Shown here piece after piece: positions 1 through 9,200 of a stretch of DNA of 64,000 bases (the stretch's first letter is position 1; every line of letters begins with the position of its first letter). The notes under the pieces are model-generated. The model saw only the letters and a program-made list of their open reading frames with translations. It was not told where the DNA came from and did no database searches. The DNA is from Lacipirellula parvula (GTDB lineage Bacteria > Planctomycetota > Planctomycetia > Pirellulales > Lacipirellulaceae), in contig NZ_AP021861.1 of NCBI RefSeq assembly GCF_009177095.1, positions 1,612,001 to 1,676,000 on the forward strand. The letters are read 5' to 3'. Position numbers and translations under genes: made by a program.

Positions 1-2154
1 TACCCCAAAATTCTGACTCAGCCCGAGGCGGAGCCGGCGGAACTCGTCCGCGAGGCCCTTGAGACGTTCCTTTCCCGGAACGAGCTGGTCGGCGATACCG
101 TTGCGATGTCGGTCGGCGGTCAAAACGGCCTGATGCGGTTCATCAAGCTTCCGCCGGTCGAAGCAAAGAAGATCCCCGACATCGTCAAGTACGAAGCCCG
201 GCAGCAGATTCCGTTCTCGCTCGACGACGTCGTCTGGGATTACCAGCAACTCACCGGCGGCAGCGAAGAAGATGGCTTCGCGCTGGAGCCGGAAGTCGGT
301 TTGTTCGCGATGAAGCGCGACCAGGTCGCTCGTGCCCTCACCCCGCTCGAGAAGGCCGGCATCGAGGTCGATTTGATCCAGCTGGCGCCGCTAGCTGTTT
401 ACAACTACGTCTGTTTCGACCGCCTCGAAGAGCTGAAGTCGCAGCCGTACGATCCCGCCAAGCCGCCGTCGTCGACGGTGGTGATTTCACTCGGCACCGA
501 CACGACCGACCTCGTCGTGACCAACGGCTTCCGCGTCTGGCAGCGTAACATCCCGATCGGCGGCAACCACTTCACCCGCGCGCTCAGCAAGGAACTGAAG
601 CTCACCTTCGTGAAGGCCGAGCACCTGAAGCGGAACGCGACGCAGGCCGACGACCCGAAGGCTGTCTTCCAAGCAATGCGGCCGGTTTTCAGCGACCTGC
701 TGGCCGAAATCCAACGTTCGCTCGGCTACTTCCAGAGCCTCGACAAAGCGGCCCAAATCGGCGAAGTGATCGCCCTGGGCAACGCGATGAAGCTTCCTGG
801 TCTGCAACGCTATCTCGCGCAGAACCTGGAGCAAGAAGTCCGCCCGATCGAAGACTTCAACCGCCTCTCCGCCGGCAGTGCCGGGGGGAACGCCCAGTTC
901 AAAGAGAACATCCTCAGCTTCGGCCCTGCTTACGGTCTGTGCGTCCAGGCGCTCGGCAAGTCGGAGTTGAAGACCAACCTGCTGCCGGAAGAAATCGTCC
1001 GCACGCGGATGATTCGCGCGAAGAAACCGTGGGCCGTTGCCGGCGTCGCGGCCGTGCTCGCGGGGCTCACGTTCAATTACTTCACGCACGTCAGCTCGTG
1101 GCAAACCTCCGACGTAAACCGCGACGATTTCAAGTCGGCGTTCAGCACCGCTTCCTCCGCGGCGTCGACGGCTGCCAGCTTTGAAACTGAGCGGACAGGC
1201 ATTCGCGATGCGGTGACGAAGCTCACTGAGACGCAAAACCAGCTCATCAGCAACGTCGAAGGTCGGCTTGAATGGCTCGACTTGGTGAAGGCGCTCGACG
1301 CCGTGTTGCCGCGCGACGAGCGGCCGCGCGAAGAGAAGGCCGATCATGTGATGAGCCGGAAGGAGCTTCACATCACCTCGGTCGACGAGCGTCACTTCAC
1401 TGATCTTACCGCCGAGTACGTTACGCCGACGGAAGCGCTTTACCTCGGCTCAAAGAACGAAGATGCAGCCGCCGGCGCCGATGCGGCAGATCCGGCCGCG
1501 ACGGTCGATCCGATGGCTCCGCCCGCTGATCCGGCCGCAGGCGGCGACGTCGCAGCGGCGGGAGGGGGCGGTCTCACGGGACCAGGCTTCGTGGTGCAGC
1601 TCACTGGCTATCACTACCACAACGCCGACAAAACAAATCAGACCCGCAAGTTCGTCATCGATTCGCTCGTCAAGGCGCTTGAAGAGGGGACGGTGAAGCT
1701 TCCCGACGGCTACGACGAGACGACGAAGCAGTTTACCGGCAAGCTGATCGACGTCCCGCTCAAGGACATGGGTATTAGTCGGGCGTGGCTCGTCGCTGGC
1801 AAGCCTCTCAGAAAAGAATACATCGACCCCGACGCCGCCCTGTACGGCGACGGCCAGACGGGTATGGGGCAGGCTGGTTTCAGCAGTTTGGCCGCGAACG
1901 CGCCTGGCGCCGGAGTCGCCGCCGAGCCGGGCGCTGATCCAAACGCTGTGCCCGTCGCCAAAGGGTTTGAAGTCGATCGATACGACTTCGTCGTTCAGTT
2001 TTGCTGGCAGCCCCGTACGCGGGCGCTGCGGCGTGAAGCAACCGCTGCACGCCTCGCCGCTGAAGCCGAGGCGGCCGCCGCCGCCGCTCAGGCCGCCGCT
2101 GAAGGCGAGGCCGGCGTCGAGGGGGCTCCAGTCGAGGAAGCTCCTGCTCAATAA
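1..2154 (+). CDS. pilM: Type IV pilus assembly protein PilM with fused PilN-like periplasmic part (5' partial)
   Basis: The reading frame is open from base 1, so the true start lies upstream; the first ATG in the window (106) is internal. The N-terminal part (to about base 1000) reads as the actin-like ATPase PilM: an early DIVKYEARQQIPF segment, a VVISLGTDTTDL phosphate-binding-type loop and an IALGNAMKLPGL segment near the end of the fold. PilM is the cytoplasmic platform of type IV pili and type II secretion. Unlike ordinary PilM, the protein then has one membrane span (about 1027-1095) and a long periplasmic region, the topology of PilN, so PilM and PilN appear fused. The C-terminus is very Ala/Glu-rich. 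It is followed by two single-span proteins and a secretin, which supports an envelope-spanning machine. Family call is confident; the fusion is inferred. Confidence 0.88.
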   Translation, partial: YPKILTQPEAEPAELVREALETFLSRNELVGDTVAMSVGGQNGLMRFIKLPPVEAKKIPDIVKYEARQQIPFSLDDVVWDYQQLTGGSEEDGFALEPEVGLFAMKRDQVARALTPLEKAGIEVDLIQLAPLAVYNYVCFDRLEELKSQPYDPAKPPSSTVVISLGTDTTDLVVTNGFRVWQRNIPIGGNHFTRALSKELKLTFVKAEHLKRNATQADDPKAVFQAMRPVFSDLLAEIQRSLGYFQSLDKAAQIGEVIALGNAMKLPGLQRYLAQNLEQEVRPIEDFNRLSAGSAGGNAQFKENILSFGPAYGLCVQALGKSELKTNLLPEEIVRTRMIRAKKPWAVAGVAAVLAGLTFNYFTHVSSWQTSDVNRDDFKSAFSTASSAASTAASFETERTGIRDAVTKLTETQNQLISNVEGRLEWLDLVKALDAVLPRDERPREEKADHVMSRKELHITSVDERHFTDLTAEYVTPTEALYLGSKNEDAAAGADAADPAATVDPMAPPADPAAGGDVAAAGGGGLTGPGFVVQLTGYHYHNADKTNQTRKFVIDSLVKALEEGTVKLPDGYDETTKQFTGKLIDVPLKDMGISRAWLVAGKPLRKEYIDPDAALYGDGQTGMGQAGFSSLAANAPGAGVAAEPGADPNAVPVAKGFEVDRYDFVVQFCWQPRTRALRREATAARLAAEAEAAAAAAQAAAEGEAGVEGAPVEEAPAQ

Positions 2155-2277
2155 CACATCAACGCGTCGTGTTTAGTTCCGCAGCTCTGCCGAATTTCGA
2201 AAACATTTATAGCCAGTTTCTCGCTACTTTCGAGCGACCGGTCAGCGATAACGAGCCAACGATAACGAGACTGTTCC

Positions 2278-3738
2278 ATGGATAAAGTTCGTGCCTTCAT
2301 GAAAGTCGCGTGGACCCAGCGATTCTGGATCCTCAGCGTCGTCGGCGTCCTCGCCGCCGTCATCTGCTGGAGTATGGCCTCGGGCAATCTGCAGCGGCAA
2401 TTCACGGCGAACAAGACGCAGATCGACGGCAAGTTCGGCGAGATGACCGCCATCACCGGCAAGCAAATTCATGGCAACGAAGTCGTGAATGCCAAAGAAC
2501 GAGAAGAAGCGAAGAAGATTGCCAATAGCGTGAAGGAACTCTGGCAGAGTCTCTTCGACGCTCAGCGCGAAGAAGTTCTCAAATGGCCGGACGTGCTGGG
2601 CGACGATTTCGTCGACTACGTCAAAAACGCCAAATTCGATTCCCAGATCAAACCCGACTTCCGCGATCGCTACCAGAATTACATCAAGAACCGCTTCGAA
2701 GGTCTGGTGAAGATCGTCGATGCGAAGAAGATGGCGGTCGACGGAACCGCCGGCTTCGGCGCCGCACCGGGCCGTGAGGGAGCCTTTCCCGGCGGGGCGG
2801 CTCCCGGCGCGGAAGTGGAGCTTGACGCCCAGGGCATGCCCATCGAGGAGAACTATCTCGTGCAATGGGGCGACCAAGGAACGCTGCGTCAGCAACTCGA
2901 ATTTGTCGACGTTCCCACCGCTCGGCAAATCTGGGTGACGCAAGAAGATCTGTGGGTCTACGAAACGCTCTTGCGCGCCATTGCCAATACGAATAAGGAA
3001 CGTGGCGCGACTCGGCCCGACAATACGGCGATTAGCGTCATTCAGTCGCTGCAAGTCGGCGCTCCGGCAGCGCTGGCGATGGCTCAGGAATCGACGATTC
3101 TGCTGCCGGTCGAGGCGATGGCCACCGGCGGAGAGATGATGTCTCCCGAAGGCACGCCGATGGGCCGCGAAGGCGAAATGGGGGCGGGAGGCGCGGAAAG
3201 CCTCGACGCGATGCTGCTGGCCAACCGCTACATCGACGCCGAAGGCAAGCCAATTCCCGACGCTTCGAGCGGCGCCGGCGTCGAGTTTCGCCGCCTGCCG
3301 ATTCGCATGATGCTCTCGATGGACGAACGTTACCTCCCGAAGATTCTCGTCGAGTGCGCGAACGCTCCACTTCCCGTCGAAGTCCAACGACTCCGGATCA
3401 ATGCGGAAAAATCGGGCACGGACAAGGACAACCAAGCGTTCACGGTCGGCGCCGCGGCAAGCGCCGGCGGCATGGGCGGCGGAATGCCGATGGGACGCGG
3501 TATGGAGGGAGGCATGGGGCGTTCGATGGGAATGCCAATGGGACGCGGCATGGAAGGGGGCATGGGAGGGGTGACCCTCACCCCGGTTGAAATCCCCAAC
3601 ATGGTCACTGTCGACATTCAGGGCGTCGTTTACATTTACAATCCGCCTGACGCCGCCGTTCTCACCGTCCCTGGAGACGACGCCGCAGCCTCTGGCAGCG
3701 AAACGCTCGCCGCCGGCGACGCTGGAGTCGTGCGTTGA
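2278..3738 (+). CDS. Single-span Met/Gly-rich protein in the PilO position of the pilus operon
   Basis: 486 residues. A short cytoplasmic N-terminus is followed by one membrane span (about residues 14-35, RFWILSVVGVLAAVICW) and a charged, probably helical periplasmic region. Two low-complexity Met/Gly/Arg tracts follow (about bases 2740-2830 and 3465-3570), the second built on GMPMGRGMEGGMG. The C-terminus has a short conserved-looking ITIR-like part ending VVYIYNPPD. The gene lies 123 bases after pilM on the same strand. Size, topology and position fit the inner-membrane PilN/PilO partner of PilM, but no family motif was recognised and the assignment rests on context. A canonical PilO is only about 200 residues; the low-complexity tracts account for part of the extra length. 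Confidence 0.8.
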   Translation: MDKVRAFMKVAWTQRFWILSVVGVLAAVICWSMASGNLQRQFTANKTQIDGKFGEMTAITGKQIHGNEVVNAKEREEAKKIANSVKELWQSLFDAQREEVLKWPDVLGDDFVDYVKNAKFDSQIKPDFRDRYQNYIKNRFEGLVKIVDAKKMAVDGTAGFGAAPGREGAFPGGAAPGAEVELDAQGMPIEENYLVQWGDQGTLRQQLEFVDVPTARQIWVTQEDLWVYETLLRAIANTNKERGATRPDNTAISVIQSLQVGAPAALAMAQESTILLPVEAMATGGEMMSPEGTPMGREGEMGAGGAESLDAMLLANRYIDAEGKPIPDASSGAGVEFRRLPIRMMLSMDERYLPKILVECANAPLPVEVQRLRINAEKSGTDKDNQAFTVGAAASAGGMGGGMPMGRGMEGGMGRSMGMPMGRGMEGGMGGVTLTPVEIPNMVTVDIQGVVYIYNPPDAAVLTVPGDDAAASGSETLAAGDAGVVR

Positions 3739-3741
3739 GGA

Positions 3742-3850
3742 AGTGGCGAGTTGCGGGTTCCGAGTTGCGAGAGTCAAGCAACTTGGAAGCACGCAATTCG
3801 CTACGTCGCCGCGTTTAACTCGCAACTCGAATCTCGTAACTCGCAACTTT
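3742..3850. repeat. Palindromic intergenic repeat, family I (GAGTTGCGAG type)
   Basis: The left arm carries two copies of a GAGTTGCG-type word (3746-3770) and the right arm two copies of the complementary CTCGCAACTC-type word (3817-3847). The arms are separated by about 45 bases. It fills almost the whole gap between two genes of the pilus operon and begins 3 bases after a stop codon. No T-run follows, so it is not a classical intrinsic terminator. Confidence 0.7.
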
Positions 3851-3876
3851 ACCGGCTTCCGAGCAGGACCTGAGCC

Positions 3877-5964
3877 ATGAAAGCAAAACTCAAAGGCGCC
3901 AACGGATTCGTGCGATTCTTGCTCAACCATGGCGAGAAGATCGGCATCGCCGCCATTCTCGTCGTTGCGGGAATGCTGGTGTACAGTTCCTTCGGCCGGC
4001 CGACCGTCGATGCAACGAAGCAGCCCGATCGACTCAACCAGGCGGCGAGCAGTGCGAATTCGCATGTGCAGCAAATGAGTTGGGAAGCCTTCCCGAAGGA
4101 AGATCGGACCGACTTTGCGAGCTTCGAATCTCAGCCGGGGGACAAGTATCTCACGCCCGTCGATCCTCAGCAGTATCCGCCAAAGCCACCGTGGGATGAT
4201 GACGTCATCCCGCCGGTAAAGCTCCGCCAGGATCCAGTCCTGGTCGCCGCGACCGAGCTTGAGGTGCGCCCCGGTTCTGGTCTGTGGATGGCCGCTGATC
4301 CCGAGGTGATTCTCGAGAAAATGCGCGCCGCCGCGAAAGAAGCGGCGGACATGGAACGCGAGGCCGCGGAAGAAGCGGAACGCGCTGCTGCGGAGGGCGA
4401 AGGAGGCCGTGGTCGTGGTCGCGGACGTGAAGGGCGCGGCGGCATGGGCGAAGGCCGCGGCGGTATGGGCATGGGCGATATGAGCGGCATGAAGACGAAG
4501 GACGGCGCCCTCGTCGTTCCTCCGGCCGGCGGCGCCCAGATGCAAGGCTTCGAAGACATTCGCGAGATGTCTTGGGTGACGGTGCTCGCCAAAATACCAA
4601 TCAAGCAGCAGTTTCAGATGTATGAGGACGCGCTTGCCTCGTCGCGCGGATTCAATATCACGACCGATCAACCGCAATATCTCGGCTACGTGATCGAGCG
4701 GGCGGAAGTCACCGAAGCAGGAACCGGCAAGTTCATGCCGCTCCAAACGATGACGGCCAAGAAGCTCACGGACAAAATGGCGACCTGGCCCCCCTCGCAA
4801 TCAGTCGATCCAGGAAATCCCAAGTACAACCACCCGCTGCTCACCTACCCGTTACCGCCTATGGTGATGCGAGAATGGGGTAATGAGATTACTCACTCCG
4901 ATTTTCCGATTCCCACGCCTGAAGATCTCATGCGCGAGGCCGAAGAGGCCGCCCAGCAGCCGCTCATTGAGGAGGATCCGGGAACGGAAGGCGACGACTT
5001 CGGCAATGCCGCCAAGAAGCGAACCATGCAACAAGGGGCAATGTACGGTCGTGGCGCGGAAGGTGGCATGGGCGGGCGGCCCCCGGGAATGCCGATGGGC
5101 CGCGGCATGGAAGGCGGTATGGGAATGGGGCGTCCCATGGGCCGGCCGATGGGCGGTATGGGACGGGAAGGCGGCATGGGGATGGGAGGCATGGGCGGCA
5201 TGGGGATGGGCGGTCGCGGCGCCGATGGCGCCATCGAACTCCCCGAATACGTCTGGGACGGCGTCACCAAAACCGTCCTCTTCCGCTTCTTTGACGATAC
5301 CGTCAAACCGGGCCATCGCTATCGCTACCGCGTTCAACTCGTACTGAAAGACGTCAACGCCGATCAGCAACCGAAGTTCCTCGATCCGACTGTCACCGCT
5401 CGTCAAACCAAAGATCCCAAACGCTTCCGGATGAGCGAGTGGAGCGAACCGAGCCCCGTCGCCGTCGTGCCGGAGCCCGGCTTAATCTTCGTCGCCCAAA
5501 CCAAAGATGTCGCGTCGCTAGAGCCTGAGGCTCGCCTAGTGGTCAAATCCGTCGACAGCGTCAACGCTGCCGAGATTGCCACCAATAATTGGTACACGCG
5601 CGGCAGCGTGTTGAATTTTGCGAAGCAGGCTCAAGTCATCTGGTCTTCGCTCTACAAGGTGGATACCGAAGAGCCGCAGGACTCTCCGATGTTCCGCTTC
5701 CTCACCGGCTTGACGCTCGTCGACGTCGACGGCGGCGAGCAAATGACGAAGAATCGCAAGCTGACGGCGCCCGCGCGAATGCTCGTGATGGATTCGGCCG
5801 GCCGCTTGCGGATGCAGAACGAACTCGATGAAGCGAAGACGATTCGATCGTTCGATTACATCATGCAGCAGAGCGCGGAGGCCGATCGGCGCGCTCGCGA
5901 AGGGGCCGAAGAACGCGGCCCAGGCGGTCGCGGCGGGGGCGGGGGCCGGCGGGGCGGATTTTAG
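3877..5964 (+). CDS. Large single-span Met/Gly-rich protein of the pilus operon
   Basis: 695 residues, starting at an ATG with AGGA about 9 bases upstream. One membrane span near residues 20-40 (GIAAILVVAGMLVYSSFG) precedes a periplasmic region. Two low-complexity tracts stand out: a Glu/Ala then Gly/Arg stretch (about bases 4330-4490) and a long Met/Gly/Arg tract (about 5040-5220) that repeats the GMPMGRGMEGGMG unit of the preceding protein. Between and after the tracts are two folded-looking regions; the last (5240-5860) contains FRFFDDTVKPGHRYRYRVQL, which resembles a beta-sandwich. The C-terminus is Gly/Arg-rich. Position before the secretin suggests a PilP/GspC-like connector between inner-membrane platform and secretin. 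That role is inferred; no named family was recognised. Confidence 0.8.
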   Translation: MKAKLKGANGFVRFLLNHGEKIGIAAILVVAGMLVYSSFGRPTVDATKQPDRLNQAASSANSHVQQMSWEAFPKEDRTDFASFESQPGDKYLTPVDPQQYPPKPPWDDDVIPPVKLRQDPVLVAATELEVRPGSGLWMAADPEVILEKMRAAAKEAADMEREAAEEAERAAAEGEGGRGRGRGREGRGGMGEGRGGMGMGDMSGMKTKDGALVVPPAGGAQMQGFEDIREMSWVTVLAKIPIKQQFQMYEDALASSRGFNITTDQPQYLGYVIERAEVTEAGTGKFMPLQTMTAKKLTDKMATWPPSQSVDPGNPKYNHPLLTYPLPPMVMREWGNEITHSDFPIPTPEDLMREAEEAAQQPLIEEDPGTEGDDFGNAAKKRTMQQGAMYGRGAEGGMGGRPPGMPMGRGMEGGMGMGRPMGRPMGGMGREGGMGMGGMGGMGMGGRGADGAIELPEYVWDGVTKTVLFRFFDDTVKPGHRYRYRVQLVLKDVNADQQPKFLDPTVTARQTKDPKRFRMSEWSEPSPVAVVPEPGLIFVAQTKDVASLEPEARLVVKSVDSVNAAEIATNNWYTRGSVLNFAKQAQVIWSSLYKVDTEEPQDSPMFRFLTGLTLVDVDGGEQMTKNRKLTAPARMLVMDSAGRLRMQNELDEAKTIRSFDYIMQQSAEADRRAREGAEERGPGGRGGGGGRRGGF

Positions 5965-6017
5965 GCCGCGCACGGCGGAGCACGAACGCCGTCGCCGACA
6001 ATCGATGCTAGCAACGC

Positions 6018-6051
6018 AGACGCCGCGGGATTTCCCGCGGCGTCTTTTTTT
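6018..6051 (+). terminator. Intrinsic terminator after the PilM-PilN/O/P genes
   Basis: A perfect 13-base GC-rich inverted repeat (6018-6030 with 6033-6045) is followed by a run of seven T. It separates the first three pilus genes from the secretin, so the secretin probably has its own promoter or is expressed by read-through. Confidence 0.92.
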
Positions 6052-6284
6052 GCATCAATCTTGCGAGTGCTCTTGACCCGCTTCTCGCTGGCCGGTATTT
6101 AACCCGCCGCTTTTCATCACAACCCGACGCCTCGCTAGGAATCCGCCTCGCGCGGGCTCGACGTCTGTCGAGTATGCGCGATGCGTAGCCGCATCCAACA
6201 CACACGAATCATGCCCAGTCGCCTGAGCAAACTAATTGGCGTCGCATCCGGGGGAGCCGACGGCGCTCTCGCGTCGTCTCTCGT

Positions 6285-6290
6285 AAGGAG
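6285..6290 (+). promoter_or_regulatory. Shine-Dalgarno AAGGAG that fixes a TTG start for the secretin
   Basis: AAGGAG lies 7 bases before a TTG codon at 6298. Upstream in-frame ATG codons at 6181 and 6211 have no comparable site and would put charged residues ahead of an otherwise clean signal peptide. The TTG is therefore the likely start. Confidence 0.8.
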
Positions 6291-6297
6291 AACTGAG

Positions 6298-9200
6298 TTG
6301 AGACGGACTACTACTGCCCGAGTCGCAGCGCTTGCACTCGCCACGTTTGTCTGGCAAACCGCCGCCCATGGCGTCGAGGGCCAGCCGAACGCCAACCGCT
6401 ACTCTGCCGGCAACGACGCCGCTGCGACGGACAACCCGTTCCGCGCCACGGCCGACTCGCCGGCGCTGCCCGACGGCATGCTCGCCGTCCCGTCGACGAA
6501 GGCGCCGTCCGCGGCCCCGTCGAACGCGGCCGCTAAGGGGCAGTCGGATCAACTCCTCCTCGACGCCCGCCGGGCGCTGAGCGTCGGCGACTTGCCGCGG
6601 GCGCAGCAGTTCTTGGCGAAGGCTCAAGAGCTGAAGGTCGCCTACGACGGCCAAGGCGATTCGCCGCAGGCAGTGGTCGAATCGATCGGCGAATATCAGG
6701 AAGCCGCCGCCATGCGGAATCTCAATGGCGGAGCCAACTGGCGAATTGCCTACTCGAAGTTCCTCGTCAAGCAAGCCGACGCCCTGCTCTCTTGGAACGA
6801 CTTCGACACCGCTACGCGGGCTGCGAACGAAGCCGCGCAGCTGAACCCCCAGTTCAGCGGCAACGGCATCACTCCTCAGGACGTATTGCGTCGCATTGAG
6901 CAACGTCGCAAGTCGCCGACGAGCCTCGCCGTGACGGAAGCCCCCGTCCCGACTGCCGACGCGAAGTTGCAGACGCAAATTCTGCTCGGCCAAGCACGGA
7001 CCGCGCTCGCTGCAGGCAACTTGCCTGAGGCCCAACTGTTGGCAGGCAGGGCGAGTGCGCTCAACGTTCCTGACTCGCAGTTCGGCGTCGATGAAGACCG
7101 TCCCTCGCGTCTAGCGCTCGACATTCAGAAGGCGGCGTTGACTGGCGCGACGCCAGCCGGAGTTCAGTTGCCGGCGACGGCGACGCCTGGCGCCGGCGAT
7201 TTGGTGCAAGCCGCGGCTTCGTCGGAAACCGGCGCTGCCATGAAGCTCGCCCAAGTTCCTGAATTCACTCCGACTCCTCTGCCGAATGCCAAGGAAGCGA
7301 CTCCGCTCCCGGGCGATCCGGCCCAAATGCTGGAAGCCGGCGAACAGGCTCTCCGCGCCGGTGATCGGGAAGGCGCCTTGCAATCGTTTAAGGCGGCCTA
7401 CCAGAACCACGCTCAACTCGACGTCCTCGCCCAACAGCGGTTGCAAGGACACTTGCAAATGCTGCAGGGCAATGCTCCGAACGAATCGCTGCCGGTTCCC
7501 GGCAACTTGCTCGACTCCGCCGCGGAAGGGCAGGCCGTTTTGGTCCGCCAGCTGTCCGCCGACGTGATCAAGCGGCAATCCGAAGCCGAGAAGCTCCGTT
7601 CGACCGATCCGAAGCAGGCCCTGAAGTTGCTTGAAGAATCGCGGGCTCAAGTCGAAGAGTCGCAGCTCTCGCAAGAGTTGAAGTCGCAGTTGCTGCGTCG
7701 TATCGAGCTCACGACTTCGGCGACCAACAAGTACATCGAAGACCACAAAGCCGAACTCGATCTCAAGGCGACCAACGACGAGATCCTCGGCGAGGTTCAT
7801 CGTTCGCAGGCCGTCAAGCTTGAGGTCCAGCAGAAGATGGCCCAGATGGTCGACGAGTTCAACAAGCTTGTTGACGAACATCGTTACGCTGAAGCGGAGG
7901 TCGTCGCCAACCGTCTCTACGAGATGGCTCCGGACGAGCTCGTGGCTCAGCAGGTGAACAAGCAAGCGAAGCTCATCCGTCGCGAGCGCTGGAATCAGGA
8001 CATCATCGCGAAGGCTGAAAACGGCGCCGCGAATATGTTCCTTGACGTCCGCGACACGTCGGCCAAGGCCCTGGCTCACGGCGACACGCCGTTCGCGTTC
8101 CCGACCGATTGGGACACGCTCAAGAATCGCAAATCGCTCGACCTCGGCGGCGGACGCAATGCGAAGGAACTTGAGATTGAGCAAAAGCTCAAGACGCCGG
8201 TGTTGCCGAAGTACACCGAAACGCCGCTGACGAAAGTGGTGGAAGGGCTCTCGCAGCTCGCGGGCGTCAATATCCATCTTGATCCCCGCGGTCTCAGCCA
8301 AGAAGGCGTTCGCAGCGACACGCCGATCACGCTGAACCTGCCGCAGGAAATCTCGCTGAAGAGTGCGTTGACGCTCATTCTTGAGCCGCTCCACCTCACC
8401 TACACGATTCAGGACGAAGTTCTGAAGATCACCAGCGAACAGATTCGCGACGGCGACCTGAAGATCGTCACCTATCCAGTCGGCGATCTCGTGATCCCGA
8501 TTCCGAACTTTGTGCCGACGAACAACATCGGCCTGCAAGGGCTGATCAACGACGCCTACGCGGCGATGGGCGCCTACGGCCCAGGCGGCGTCGGCGGTCC
8601 TGTCTCGATGGTGGCGAACAGTCGTCCCGGCCAACCGCGCGTTGCCGGGGCCAACGGTCCCGTTCAAGCTAACTTCAACGCCCCGGCCAACGGGCCCACC
8701 TCGGCGCCGGTCGGCGGTCCGGGCGGATTGGGCGGCGCCGCAAGCGCCGACTTCGATTCGCTCATCGACCTGATCGTCTCCACCGTCGAGCACGAAAGCT
8801 GGATGGAAAATGGTACGGGCGAGGGTGAAATTCAACCCTTCCCCACCAACCTTTCGCTGGTCATCAGCCAGACGCAGCGGGTCCACGAGCAAATCGCCGA
8901 TCTGCTCGAACAGCTCCGTCGTCTGCAAGATCTGCAGGTCACCATCGAAGTTCGCTTCATCCGTCTGACGGACAGCTTCTTCGAACGGATCGGCGTCGAT
9001 TTCGACTTCGATATCACCGATCGGACCGGCCTCAATCCGGCAAGCTTCCAGCCGGGCCAACCGCCGCCAGCGATTGGCGCCAGTGCCTCGGTCGGTTTGA
9101 ACCCGGCTCCGAGCGAAACGCTAAATCCGAACTACACCGTCGACCTTGATATGCCGTTCCGGCAGGGAAGCTTCTCACTCGCTACTCCGCAATTCGGCTC

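Noticed and set aside
2242-4800. Long open frame on the - strand opposite the pilus-operon genes
   Set aside because: It runs antisense to two well-supported genes, has no motif, and is His/Arg/Ala-rich as expected from high-GC antisense frames.
6181-6297. N-terminal extension of the secretin from an upstream ATG
   Set aside because: AAGGAG before TTG at 6298 and a clean signal peptide favour the later start.
7111-9060. Long - strand frame opposite the secretin
   Set aside because: Antisense shadow of a clear secretin; no signal or domain.
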